Shown here: positions 1-12,700 of the stretch, piece after piece
How positions within the stretch are numbered: position 1 is the stretch's first letter
How the letters are laid out: every line of letters begins with the position of its first letter
DNA from: Nemopilema nomurai
Lineage: Eukaryota; Cnidaria; Scyphozoa; Rhizostomeae; Rhizostomatidae
DNA length: 64,000 nt
Direction of reading: 5' to 3'
Assembly: GCA_003864495.1 (NCBI GenBank)
Contig: ML133494.1
Coordinates: 21,822-85,821, forward strand
The notes under the pieces: generated by a model
Told to the model about the DNA's origin: nothing
The model's database searches: none
Seen by the model: the letters and a program-made list of their open reading frames with translations, nothing else
Position numbers and translations under genes: made by a program

Positions 1-556
1 TTAGCGACAAAACCTCGAGTGTAGATTGGGCACTTTTGATGCAGATTTCCAAAGAGGTCTTCACATGACGCATTTCAAATGTGCGTTTACATGATAACTA
101 GCCTCATTAGCAATAGAAGTGCCTCTTTTTCGCCATTAATCCATAATGGTGTTAACGGGAAGCCTTAGAGTAGCAGAAGTGATCCAGTGTAGTGAAAACG
201 CAACCTGTTTGTATCCTTAATAATACGAATCAAAAGCTGATTCTTAGCTAGGTAAACGGGGCCTATTATTTCTTTGACATAACAAGCGGTGTAGCTAATA
301 GGGAGCAAGGGGGCAGCTGCCCCCTCCAAACGCCTCCAGCTACCATAACAATGGATGCGACACACCCTTTTGTCGGGAAAGTTCCGGTTTCTCCCCACCA
401 CCGAAAATTCCTAGATACACCACTGGCAAAAACCGCTATTACGAGTTACTGCTGGTAACGAAGATAGCAGTAACAAAAACGGAATGCTGACAGTGACTGA
501 GAAGAAGAATGTATTCTGATCCATAATGCTTAATAAAACCTGCACTGCTTTTTTAG

Positions 557-2000
557 GGGCCAACCACGATGCGAACGTGAACAAGATGAAGATTTTGACG
601 CTCGTGTCAATTGCATGTGAACAACAAGAAATCGAATTTAGCCCTCTTGCCAAGCAGCTGTATTTAAACGAAGACGAGGTTGAAGAGTTCATCATTGAAG
701 GTTAGAATCGATTGTGACGCTGGAAAGTTGTGTTAAAAAGTGTAAATTTATGTTTGCTTCTCGAAGAAGTGATGTAAATTACTGTTAGGCATCTTTTATA
801 AAGTGTTTAATGCCATTGAAGGCAGAGCTGTAAACGATAATAGCTTGTTGGACACAATCGTTCTATGTTACCTCTCTGGGTTTATCTTTTGCATGAGCGT
901 AGAGAGAGGGGGGGGGGGGCAAACGGGGTAAAGGTCCGGGCCCCGCAAAATATAGGTCTTGCAGTTAGATATTTCGACTGCGGCGCAAAAGGGCCCGCCC
1001 CAGTGCTTGGCTCAGGGGCCCGGGCCTTCTATCAACGACCCTGATCTGTTGATATAATCATTTGACGATTGTTAACAGTAGTCTATCTCTAGAAGTGTTG
1101 TCATTCTTGTAACGGTATCTGTATCTACGGTTTTTGTCGTTGATTTATTTTTGTATTTCGCTCTTAGCCATCAAGAGTGGGCTTTTTCACGCTAAGCTTG
1201 ACCAAGTGAACCAAAAGGTTATACTTGAGTAAGTATCAACATTATATATAGCTATTTTCTATATTACTTTAACATATCAATATTGAATGACCTGCCATTT
1301 ATTTGACATGGCCAATCTACCTTTGGTCACAGCACATTTACCACGAACATGACCGCTATATTGTTGATGATCGAGAAGGAGTGTTCATTTCTTTAACTTC
1401 AGAAATAGCAATAAGAATGATAACAAGTAACATTTGTTCAACTAATTCTTGTAATTGCTAAAACAAGGATGGGTATACTGCAAAAGGCACAAGCAGTGGA
1501 TGCTAATGATGGTTCTAGCGCTTGAAAGATATTTTAAACTGAAGTTTTAATTTCGATTCAAGTGGACTTTGCGGCATTCGGGTGCAATGATTTGCCTGAA
1601 AGTGAAATTTTTGCACAATAATCACGAATTTAGGTCGCGATCAAAGTCAATCAGAACATTATCCAAAAGATTCAAAATAACGATTTACACAAGATTGTTA
1701 ACTTTCGGCTGTGGATCCCAACCACAATTGATCCTAGAAATGTATTCTTCCCTAGATTTTTTGGAAATTTTGTTAAGATATTGGCATTTCAGCTCTGATG
1801 CACGTTTTGCATTTTACGATGCGGCTATTGGAAGTCATTGTGTTTTAATTATTATGATTTGTGCTTTCTTTTAAAGCTCGTCAAATCGACGCACATTCGA
1901 ACGAAAGGAGTGGGAAGAACTGCGCCAAAAGTTGGAACAGTGGAGAGAGAACTTATTGACAATTAAGGGACAGTTAGAGCAAGTTGTGCCACCAGTGTAA
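557..2000 (+). CDS. EIF3M: eIF3m, C-terminal part (3' end of gene, cut by window edge)
   Basis: These are the last three coding exons of translation initiation factor 3 subunit M, a PCI-domain scaffold subunit of the cytoplasmic eIF3 complex. The exons are 557-700, 1168-1228 and 1877-2000. Acceptors end in TTTTAG, CTCTTAG and TTAAAG; donors are GTTAGA and GTAAGT; the phases join cleanly and the frame ends in TAA at 1998-2000. The 108 visible residues start with ANHDANVNKMKILTL, matching the HEQNMAKMRLLTF stretch of human eIF3m. They continue through AIKSGLFHAKLDQ and SNRRTFERKEWEELR, matching the end of the PCI/winged-helix domain and the C-terminal helix. Human eIF3m has about 374 residues, so roughly 70 percent of the protein lies upstream of the window. 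I see no further exon in 1-556. Confidence 0.9.
931..1028. repeat. Short inverted-repeat element in an eIF3m intron
   Basis: The left arm AAGGTCCGGGCCCCG (931-945) pairs with the right arm AGGGGCCCGGGCCTT (1014-1028) at 13 of 15 bases, enclosing about 70 bp. A G homopolymer (about 908-919) lies just before it. The element is GC-rich inside AT-rich intron sequence and looks like a tiny MITE or a folded repeat relic. No target duplication was identified. Confidence 0.45.
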
Positions 2001-3794
2001 AATGAATACCGGCTCAAATTTAACCTTGTTTTTCTCTATCTATTCTTGTCTGAAGCTATTTACTGATTTGTTAGACGCTCTTGTGTTTCTGGCCTTCGTT
2101 GAAGTATTTTGGGAGGACAGGAAGCAAGGCTTGAAATGTTGCCATAACTTGATAATTTTTGTTCGCACAAGACAAATTACCAATCCAATGTTGCTTTAGA
2201 AGTCGATGCACATGACAAGTCAACTGCAAATTTGTCATCAGTCAATCTACCAATGTTAGCTGACATAGTTTTGCAGACAAAGGATCAAAACTAGCAAGAA
2301 TATACAGTTTAATCAAAGTCTTTCAAGAGATTCTATAGGTTTAATGACATTAATGTTTGAATAGAAAGAGTTGAAAGGCTTTGAATTGTGGGTTTTTTAC
2401 TGATGCAATTGTAGGATCACGTTTCACATCCAGGTAAAACAATGGAATGAAGTCCTAGTGACAAACAGTTTAAAAGTCTGGATTTTTCCGGTGTGATTGA
2501 TTGCAAGAATCCTGTAAATATTTCGCAGCGTTTTTGTTGTTCTTGGCAGCAAAGTCAAGTGTTTTATTTCTTCCGTCAAGAGTGCTTCTAGTTAGAGTCT
2601 TGATCGATTTCTTACGCTTTGTGGATGGTCAAAAATGTTTTGAGTGCACGCATACTATTCGGAACTACTTTTATTCAAATCAAAATAATGATTTCACGCG
2701 CAAGATTTCGCTTGGTGTCTTAATCGTGTTTTTCATTAGTATGGTGTCAAATTAAGACATCAAAGACCAAAGACATCATCTTCATTAGAGATCAAAGAGC
2801 AGACAACTTCAGACGATTTCTCTTTGATAGAAGCTGAGGAGAGGGAATTTTCGAAGACATTGGGCTGTAGTGACTCCTTTGTCCACTTTCCATTGTCACA
2901 CCATGTCATGCTGACACATCAGCCTAGACTCTTCCATCCTCATTACATCACCATTTCATCATCCTCTCTCATCCCTCGTCAGCAAATTTATTCTTAGATT
3001 TATCAGTATAAATATAATTGTAAAGTAAGCCAGAGTCAGTCAGGAACAGCGCTACAGAAAACAACAGACAACGCGTCGTCTCTCTCTCTCTCGGCCTGGC
3101 TCCGTGTTCTCTGCACGTTAAACAAGACAACTTTGGCTCGGATTGTCCATAGAGGTTGAGCAACGCAGTCGGTAGAAACCCATCACAACTCGTTTCTATA
3201 GGGCTTCCTGTTTCTTTATTTACTTTGACAGTTTACACCATGTAACACATGCAGAGTTTGAAAAATGTTTGTGAAAGTGGCGATAGCATATTTTGCTTTG
3301 AAGCATTTGCGATTTGAATTGAACATTTTCACCCGCTCCCAAAGGTTGAATAAAGGAGGAAGAATATTTCAAGGGTTTTGTCATCACTTCCCCCTTACAT
3401 CTAGCATCTTGTTTCCCTGTGTTAAGTCAGACAGTTTCGCAGAAGGAAAAAAATGGCGGAACCTATCTAAGAGATTCTTGTACATAAATTTATCAAACAT
3501 AGACAGTTTGAGCAGCCAAAGGCTTAGTAAATGATAACTTGATAGCAGTTATTTGAAGGTTTTATAATTGGTCATGTGGATTCTTTGCTCATAAGGTATA
3601 TGACAGTCGCCGTTTTGCCAAAAGACTACGAAGTATTGTTGTTGTTATCCACATTTTATTTCTCAAGAAGACAGAGACATTATGGTGCTCCTTTCGATTG
3701 CACAAACAATGTCAAGGCGTTGAAGATGCTTTTGTGATTCCTGCTGATTCAATTCTAAGTTGCAGATCAGTGATGCTTATATGCCCCTCCGAAA
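2001..3794. other. Intergenic stretch between eIF3m and the nischarin-like gene
   Basis: It holds the eIF3m 3' UTR at the left, an LTR-like repeat at about 2866-3187, and the 5' UTR or promoter of the nischarin-like gene at the right. Short open frames in it (for example 2501-2755 and 3265-3534) have no recognisable domain and no coding-like composition. I see no conserved gene. Confidence 0.6.
2866..3187. mobile_element. LTR-like repeat, copy 1 (possible solo LTR)
   Basis: About 300 bp is repeated with clear similarity at 23305-23720. Both copies begin TGTAGTGAC, share TGTCACACCATGTCATGCTG, CCTCGTCAGCAAATTTATT, a TATAAATA box followed by TTGTAAAG, a CT-rich tract, CGTGTTCTCTGCACGTTAAA and AACGCAGTC. 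This copy can be read as 5'-TG...CA-3' ending CATCACA at 3187, with an internal TATA box, which is the layout of a retrotransposon LTR. I could not find a target-site duplication or internal retroelement genes, so a solo LTR is inference. A non-LTR dispersed repeat is the alternative. Confidence 0.55.
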
Positions 3795-6700
3795 ATGACA
3801 TCGTTACAAGCCTATCTTCCACCAAGGGGCTCTTCGAACTGGCATAGATCGAGCTCTTTCAGTACCTTAGGAGAAGATCTGTCAACCAGCATAAGACATG
3901 TCATAATCAGAGAAGTTTGGCTCGAGAAAAGGCCAAGTCCACATGCGGTATGTTAATTTAATTGTGCTGTCTGTGTCTATTGGCTCTAAAAGTACCGTCA
4001 CCCAGAGCTACTTCCACACATGTATCAAGGGTGTATTAGTCAGATACCAAATGAACCTTTCATTTTTACTTGGGTTGCAATCAACGGTTAAGTTTAGGTT
4101 CGTTTTTCTTTTGTATCTTACTATATACTTATCATGTTTTAGAATTGGATAATGACTTTAAGTGCAAAAGGTGCCACTCGTTGATTAGTTTTGCTATTGA
4201 GTAATTATCCTCAAAGTATAACTCACCTACAAATCCACTTTAAGTTAGTTTAGCTATCCTTGTATGCTATTATATTTTCTGTTTGTAGGATTGTTTGTCC
4301 TAATGTCTAGTTTACACCTACTTATTTACTTATTATTATTATTATTATTATTGAAAATACATGTTTTAGAAAATATGAATAAAAGACAAGTAGCTCTATA
4401 TAAAGATGTTCATCATGAAACAAAGTACTGTTGATGGTCACTGCAAATTTACTTATTTTCTCTACAGGTTTACAAGATTGAAATAATGAGCAATTCTTCA
4501 CACTGGTTCGTTTTTAGAAGATACAGAGAATTCTATAGTCTCCACCAAAAGGTCTGAAATACAACATCTTTGAAGACATATTATTCACTGTGTCATCTAA
4601 TTCCTTTTTGCCAAAGATTAAGATGACACAGATGTGCTGCACCTAATCGGATTTTAACCTCAAAGCTTCCTGGATTAATTAGATTTGAATGTTTGAAGGA
4701 AGAAGTATTCAATCTTTAAAAAGTCATTGACTTTGTAGAAGATATTGTGTTCACTCAATATTTTCTATGTAATCAATTTTAGTAATAACCTTGAGCTTTG
4801 AGTTTTCTAGAAAGTCACCAAAAATGCTAATGTATCAAATTTTTGAATATTAAAACCTTTTTTTTTATTTAGCTGATGAAAAAGTTTTCCATACCAAAAG
4901 ACTTTTTACCTCCTAAAAAGTTTACAAACAATATGTCCATTGAGAACCTTGAATTGAGAAGAGAAGCTTTGGAGCATTATTTACAAAAACTCATAAACAG
5001 GTAAATAGCCAATAGATGAATAATATTATCATTTAAGATATATACATAGGTTATAAATTTAAGTTATTTATCATGATATTTTAGTTAAATCATCAATATG
5101 TAATGTTTACATAATGTGCTCAATTGTTTTTAATATTTAAGCTTTCATCTCTTGCTGAAAAATCAGAAACTTTTTTATCAAAAAAATTTGTTATGGGTGC
5201 ATTTTGTGTCTTTGGATAGCCAAAGTTTATTTGAAAACATTTGATGAAAATTGTGATAAATTTATGTCACTGAATTTTGTTATGCTTTTGGATACCTGAT
5301 CTAGACTAATCATTATGTTATTGCGGGAACTCTTTATGATTATGCTGGTATGATTTGATCCTCAGTTTGAAATGTTTTGTGTAATTACAATAGGATTCAA
5401 TTTATTCATTTTGTTGCATCTTTTAGTTGTGACAGAGATGTGTGTTCTTGTCCTGAGATGCTGGAGTTCTTGGATCTGAAAGGCCATGTAAGCTTTTATT
5501 ATGATCCTAATTTTTTATGTATTGCTTTTTGTAACTGTGTAAGTTATGTCATTTTTAACATACGAAAGCTAGTTAATTGTGTAATCACTTTCATAAATTA
5601 CTCAATTAGTTTTAATGTAAATATACATTTATGTTTTGCATGGAAAATCTGAATGCTCAAGATTTTTTATTCTTGTTTTGGTATTTCAAATTCATTAATT
5701 ACCACTGTCCTTCAATAATTTGAACTACAAAACTTTTTAGTTTGGAGATTTATTTCTGGCAAATTATTATAGATGGTAAAAATGGTAGCAAATAGGTATA
5801 TCATATATATTTAAAGATTTTAAGCTTAATATGTTTAGTTAGGTTTTTTCATGTCAGAACTATGTTTCTTTCTTCACATTTCAATTTTAGCATTGTTAAA
5901 TTTGCAGCCCATTTTAGCATAATCATCACTTAAGTTTTTTTTATTTTTTTCACTCAATATAATGACAAACCTTGCCATTTCAGGATGTGTCAATGGTTGT
6001 TATGTCTTTAGCAAAACACTTGGCTTCAAATGGTGAGCATTTGAATCAATATAGCTTTTCTATGCCTTAGCAAGAAATTTTCCAAAAATTGCAAGAAACT
6101 GAAGTAGTGATAGGTAGGTTTTCAATGGCTTTGTTTAACTCTCTTGGGTTTGTGATCTTGCATTATCTTATTAAAATTTTTGTATCTGTATCTGTAAGTT
6201 TTGTTTTGTATCTGTAAATGTTGAATGTTGATAACAGCTATGTTTCTTTTTCAGGAGAGCGAATCATTGCTAACAAAGAATTATTTTCAATGACTCCTGT
6301 ACAATTGTACTGCATTTCCAGGCAACGACAATTACCCCATCCTTCTAAAAATGGTGAGAGCCCTTAATGTACTATCTTATACGAGGGTAAAGCTTGTTAA
6401 TGTGTTATCTATACCCCAAGGCAATCCACTGTAAGAGTTGACTTATCAACTCAGAATCTCAGATCAAATGTTTGCAATGTGAAAGGATACACACAACAGG
6501 TCGAACGAAACTTAAGGCAGGAACCTGAAAATATAGTCATACCCTATTTTATTTTTTCTATTATTGCCAATATGAAATATTATGAAGTTTTTTGCTTTGC
6601 ATCCTATCTTTGGATCTCAAAAGATTTTCCAAGACCCTGTGAAGCTGTAATAACTATATCAGCAGAACTATAAACCTCTATTGCGAGCTGACAGACCATA

Positions 6701-9700
6701 GAAGTAATTTGCTATATATATATTTTTTAGGTGAAGCGATAAACCTTGGGCATCTTTACGAGTTTATCAGTGAACTGGATCGCCTGTGCATCACTGATTT
6801 GGTTTCAAAGGCGACAAACGGAAAGCAATATGAGATCAACTACTCATATGACTTGTCAATGTTTACAAAGCTAACGGAGTTGCAGGTTTGTGTAGTTAGT
6901 ATTAACTAGTCCTAAAAACCGCGCTACGCAGGCTTGCCCCTCCTATGGATATAAAATTGCCCCTTAAAACTACCCCAAAACAAATTAGACAGATTAGCCT
7001 CGGTTGGTATTAATAAACACAGCTCATAAATGTTGCGACAAACGAGCTCTGGTCATGATGGAGGGACGTTTGATCATATATTCAGACCTTATGTTCCAAG
7101 TATGTTAAGTATTATTCCTTATAGTATTGTCGATCCGCAACTGGCTATTTATTCTGTCAGTTTTTGGTTATTTTCTGACGTTTGCATACTCTGAGGAGCA
7201 TCGGACGTAAAAAGTACTTTAAGTATGCAGAAACTAGTTCCGCCTTTTCTAGCCATTGTATTATTCCTTAAATAACATCCAATGCTGTAAAACCCATCTG
7301 CCAAGGGCGAATCGCCTTAGCGACGATTGGGACGTCAACCAAAATAGCTGATCATTACTTCTTGTTAATAGTGTGGGTGATGACGTAACTTCTTTAACAA
7401 GCACCCGTTCGTCAGTGCCTTTTGTTCACGTTCGCATAGATCGAACATGGGATTCAACTTAAAACGATTGTTGTTGCCCAAAGCAAGCCTTTTTGCATTC
7501 CAGTATTCTGTCATTTGCTGTCTTTTCAGATCGAAGGATGCAGGCTGGCTTCTGTCACTGGTGTCAATGTTTTGCCACAGCGACTTAGGTCACTGACGTT
7601 AAGATACTGTGTTCACACGATGAAGGTATGTGTGTTTGTTAACAGCATGCTTGAGACTGTGCTAGGAATCATGGATTGTTATAGTGCTAACATTTTTAAC
7701 TAGCCAACATCTGTATTTGATTTGTCTTCCATCGCTTTTGTTACTTGTCATTTCATGTCGCTAGCATTTGTCGTTATTTTTCCACTAGTGTTAAGCAAAT
7801 TCTCTTAATCAAACAGTCTTTGATATCCCATCGATTTTATCATAAATTTGAGATATTTTGGCCATGCATTTAAAACGGCGCTGTTAGTCGAATTATAGCA
7901 CCAGAGTTGTTTGTCTCTTTTCATAAAATTTCATCATTTTTATTTGGTTCATTAATCAGCTATAACTGAATCAATCACTTAAGCATGAAAACAAAATTAC
8001 GTCAGTAAGTATTAAAATGAATACTTTGGGCTCGAGCTTGAATTGACAAAACTACAGCTCTATGTTCTCACCTTTCATTATACAATCTTAGAGTAACTGA
8101 ACTTATAAATCAATACAGCAACGAATATATAACAACGGTTATTGGATATACCCTTGTCTGTCGATACAGTCTTTGACAGTTGCGAAGAGTGAGAGCCTCT
8201 TTTTGAATCCCGCAGGAATTCTTGATTGACTGCGCAGCGGAGAAGCGCCGGGTATGTTTACATGGTCACGTGACTTTTTTGTGATGCTTGACCATAAGCT
8301 ATTTCCTTGGGCTGTCCTATCCGCCTATAATCTTAAACTTTAATCATTTCTTTTTAATCTGAATAGTTTCAGACCTTGATTGATGATTTTTGAAAGCATT
8401 TTTTTGATGCAATGGAAATGAAAGAAGAATTAAAAGTATAAATTTATGCAACGATTTACCGATTTACGTAAAAACTGCCGAAAACAAAATGGTTTTTAAG
8501 GAAAAACTGGATCTATTTTTGTGGGATGAAGTAGCTTTGATAAACTAGGCTTTAACACGTTATTTCTTCATAGTTATGAATTTGTAAATTAGGCTTTTAA
8601 CTTTTCTTTTCTTCTAAGCTGGACAAGCAAAACAGCAATACTTATGTTGAAGTTTTTATCCGGTTAAAATATTCTTATTATTATTTTTAAGTATATTTTC
8701 TTGGTTTTGTTTTTGAAAGGCGTGGGTCATTGAGTAGATTTTCTTTTACATTGCAGGCACCAGACGCGAAAAATGCGAAGGAGACTTGGAGAGCGCAGGC
8801 CGCTTTTAAACTTTCAAACAAAAGGTGGGTTTTTAGAGTGCTGTCGAGAAGTAAACGAAGATGAGGCTCGACCTTTTTGAATCTGCCTCGTTTTGTAACA
8901 CATACAAATTTGCGTCTATATAGATCTTCCATTAATTACTCGTTTTTGCATGCTTTGAAAAATTTCTATTTTAATGAAATTCAAATCTAAATTGCCAGAT
9001 GAATAAGTTTCAATGATAGTAGAGAACCATCTTGTTTTTTTTGCCATAATCGTGTATCGTTTTGATAGCGAAACAGCAAATTTTATTGCACCACAGCCAA
9101 TAACTTGATGATCCAACAAAACAAGGAACGCAGAGTAACTGCTGAAAACGACGGACGGAAAATAATGATGATATTTCTTTGGCTCTGAAATTGTTGTGTT
9201 AAGTTTCCATGAGGTCCTTTGGAGACCTTTTGCTTGACATAACTTCTTCGACTTCGATTGAAGGTAGCACTCAGATACCGAGATACGAAATACGAAACAA
9301 TGGCTTTTTTGACTTGAATAATTTTGATTTTATCCTCTCATAAATTTTAGTCTTTATTTTTTCTTTTTACAATTTTGGTCTTCCTTTTTGTCTTTTAAAT
9401 CTCCAATGCGTATAATCTTCAATTCCTAAGTTTCATTTAAGTTTGACAATCTTCTTAGCTGTTGTTCAATAAACCGCTCAAAACTGTTATGGATCAATTT
9501 AAAAGTATATTAAATTTTACGATAATGCCTGAAAGAAGATTTATGATATCTAGAACAGCAAATTTTCAAGAATAGTAGTCATTTGATCTTCTGTTTCTGA
9601 TATTGCAGAATAATAGTTCAGCCCTGGGTCTGCTTGACAAGCTTAAATTTGAGCCACAACAACATTCTTGGTCTGGATAATAGCATTAACCTACTGCCTG

Positions 9701-12700
9701 CCATTCGTGAAGTGAGTCTGTATTTTATATTTGTTTCACATCAGAGCGATGTAGATTTAGTTTTGCTTTTTTTTTCTTTCTGCAAAAAGGAAAGATTTTT
9801 GAAAGAATTTGGAAGAGAGTAAGATTTCGAAAACTCCGACTATAATTAAACTACGCCTTTCGTATAGTCAGTTTATTTGTTATCAATCATTTGAAGGCAT
9901 CTGGTATGAGAATGGGAAGGGAGAGACAGTTTAACTTTATGTTTGGCGTCATTTGTGGTCCATGGTCTGCTTTGCGTAGACAAAAACCCGTGGGTTGCAG
10001 TCAACTTGCAAGAAACTTGTCTTTGATAAATTTTTTTTACGAGTTTGAGAATCTTTTTTTAGGACAGAGAAAGCAAAAGAAATATTTTCTATTTTTCAAG
10101 ATTGCTGCTAGATTTTCATTTTTGCTCAAAGAGACTTCCTAGCAGTGATAATATTCCTTTTTTTGTTAATTTAAAAGACAATTACAATAAATTATCTCTA
10201 CTTTTAGCTGGATTTAAGTTACAACAAAATAGCGCATCTTGATCTGACTCTCTTGGAAGAATCATCACTCCAACGGTTGCTGTTGGTTAGCAATGAAATT
10301 TACCTGATTTCTGGTTCCACCAAAGTAAGTTTTTATTTAACCGTAAAATACATGTAATCTACAGTTTAAAGAGCTTCATCTCCAGTTTACTTGGTGTAAA
10401 ATTTGGATTTGCTAAGTTTTACTTTCTTTACATTACTATTTCTGATCTTCTGTAAACAATTAGCTTTTTATAATTTCTTGAATTGTTTCTGCCTTACCTT
10501 CTTCCTTTTTATATATACTTATTTTTCTCTCTTTTCATAAATATATTGTACTTTGTTTATATTGTATTTCTATCAATATATTTTATCATTATATTCGCGT
10601 TTAATTGATATTATGATTTCTCTTATATTAGGTCATTTCTTTACATGTTTCTGCTATTCTTCCTTTTCGTTTATATTTCTTTCTTCATTTCTCTCTTTCC
10701 ATAAAATATTGTACTCACTTTATATTTCATTTATATTGTTTTATATTATATTTCTATCAATTTATTTCTACCATTATATCTCTTTCTATATAACACAATT
10801 TGTATTAACGCTTGATAGATATATATTATGATTTCTCTTTTGTGTTTCAATTAGACGCTGATGCACTTGAAGGTATTAGATCTCAAGCAGAACAGAATTC
10901 AGAGCATAGAAGGTGAGAGGACATTGCATGTTCAATTCCAATAAGAATCTCAATTTTGACGCTTTCTTGACCTTAACATTCATCATTAGCAATTTCAAAA
11001 GATAATTTCTTCTTATTTGTTGAAGGTTAATTTCTTTGTATCGTTAAAAGATTGTTTGAAGACAATTTCATCGTATTTCTTAAATGATAATTTCTTCGTA
11101 CTTCTTTAAAGATAGTTTCTTTGTATTTGTAGAAAGACAATTTCCTCGTAGAAGGATAAATTACTTACTTCTAAAAAGATAAATTTTTTGGTATTTTTGA
11201 AATGATTTCAGGCAGAATAAGCCTCTTAGTTTCTTTTCGTATCTTAACATCTCAACTTTACCTTAAGTGCTTTTTTAAATAATTTTAAATAATAAATAAT
11301 GTGCAAACTTGTCACAAGAGAAAGTATTGGCGTATATCAACTCTAAGATACGATTCCTTCCTCAATTCTTTATAATCTTGAATCTCGTTACGTAATCACG
11401 ACTCCCCCCTTTTCCTCCGTAGGTCTCTTATGTGCTCAGGGACTGAACCACCTGGACCTATCCCATAATTCCATCGTTATTATTTCTGAAGTCCGCAAGT
11501 TGGCTGCCTTGGAGCATTTGCAAAAGCTGGCAGTGACGGGTATGGATTTGCTCTTTGACGTCACTTTCTGCTTTAATAATAATAATAATCTGTATTTATA
11601 CAGGATAAAACTTGGTCAGCTTGCTCAGAAGCTGCCATCAATCAAGGTCCTGTTATTTTAGCAGGGAGGGGACATTTCAAAACCCGGTTCAAATTCATCT
11701 CTACATTCTACGTGAAACAGAAGAGACTACTGCCTTGGTGGCTACTGTTAAATCTCCAGTGTTGGCTTTGGAGATTACTCGCTTATCTCATTGAGCCATA
11801 TAACTCAGTGGCATGAGCGTTGGTTTACGAAGCAGCAAGCTGGAGCTCTATTCCGACCAAGAGTGGGATCTCCCCAACTAAGGAAGCATCCTTGTGGAAA
11901 GAATTCGTTCTCTTGCAAGCCTTGCCTTATGGTTATGTGTCTATTGTTTGAAATGGCTTTGAGGAAGGTCTGAAGACGAAAACATAAGATTCAATCGCAT
12001 GATGACTGCAATAGTTGCCTAATGAACGGTCACGTTCTAAATCGTACAAACCAGTGATACAAATAGATTACACACTACGTCTCAGCTTGAATTTTATTGT
12101 GGTACAATGCTATATGTGTATGCACCTGATGTGTATGCACCTGCAATAAGAGATATAGGCTGCATTGGTTTCTCTCCAGTTCTGTTTGTGTGCTCAGGAC
12201 GGTGATGATATATGCATTATAACTTTGTTTGTGAAGGTGGATATTTTCACTTTTAGGGAATCCAATGACAAAGCAGAGAAGGCATCGGATTATGATTTTT
12301 GCAAGCTTCCTTGGACGTGATGTACGTCATTCATATCTCTTAATTTTCATAGTAAAATCACAATAATAAATTACATACTATATTATCATCATTATTAACA
12401 TCATCATTATAATAATGATAATCATCACCATATTCATCATCATCGTTATAAACATCGTCTTCATAATCATCATCATTGTTATTATTACACCGGACGACTA
12501 TAGCTAACCCCACATCAGCATTGGTTTGCAGTAACCAACCGAACCTTTTCTCTAGTCTGTTCCTTGTTGGCTTGTCATGGTTTCAACACAAATTAAACAC
12601 TAAAGCATGATTAAATTTTGAAGTAAACATCTCAGCACATGACAGAAGATTCTTCGCGAGTTCCTTTCTTCTGTCAATCAAAATTTGTTTCCTGTTCCTT

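Noticed and set aside
10553..10831. A 92-residue hydrophobic frame
   Set aside because: It is an AT-rich intronic tandem repeat; the hydrophobic residues follow from T-rich codons.
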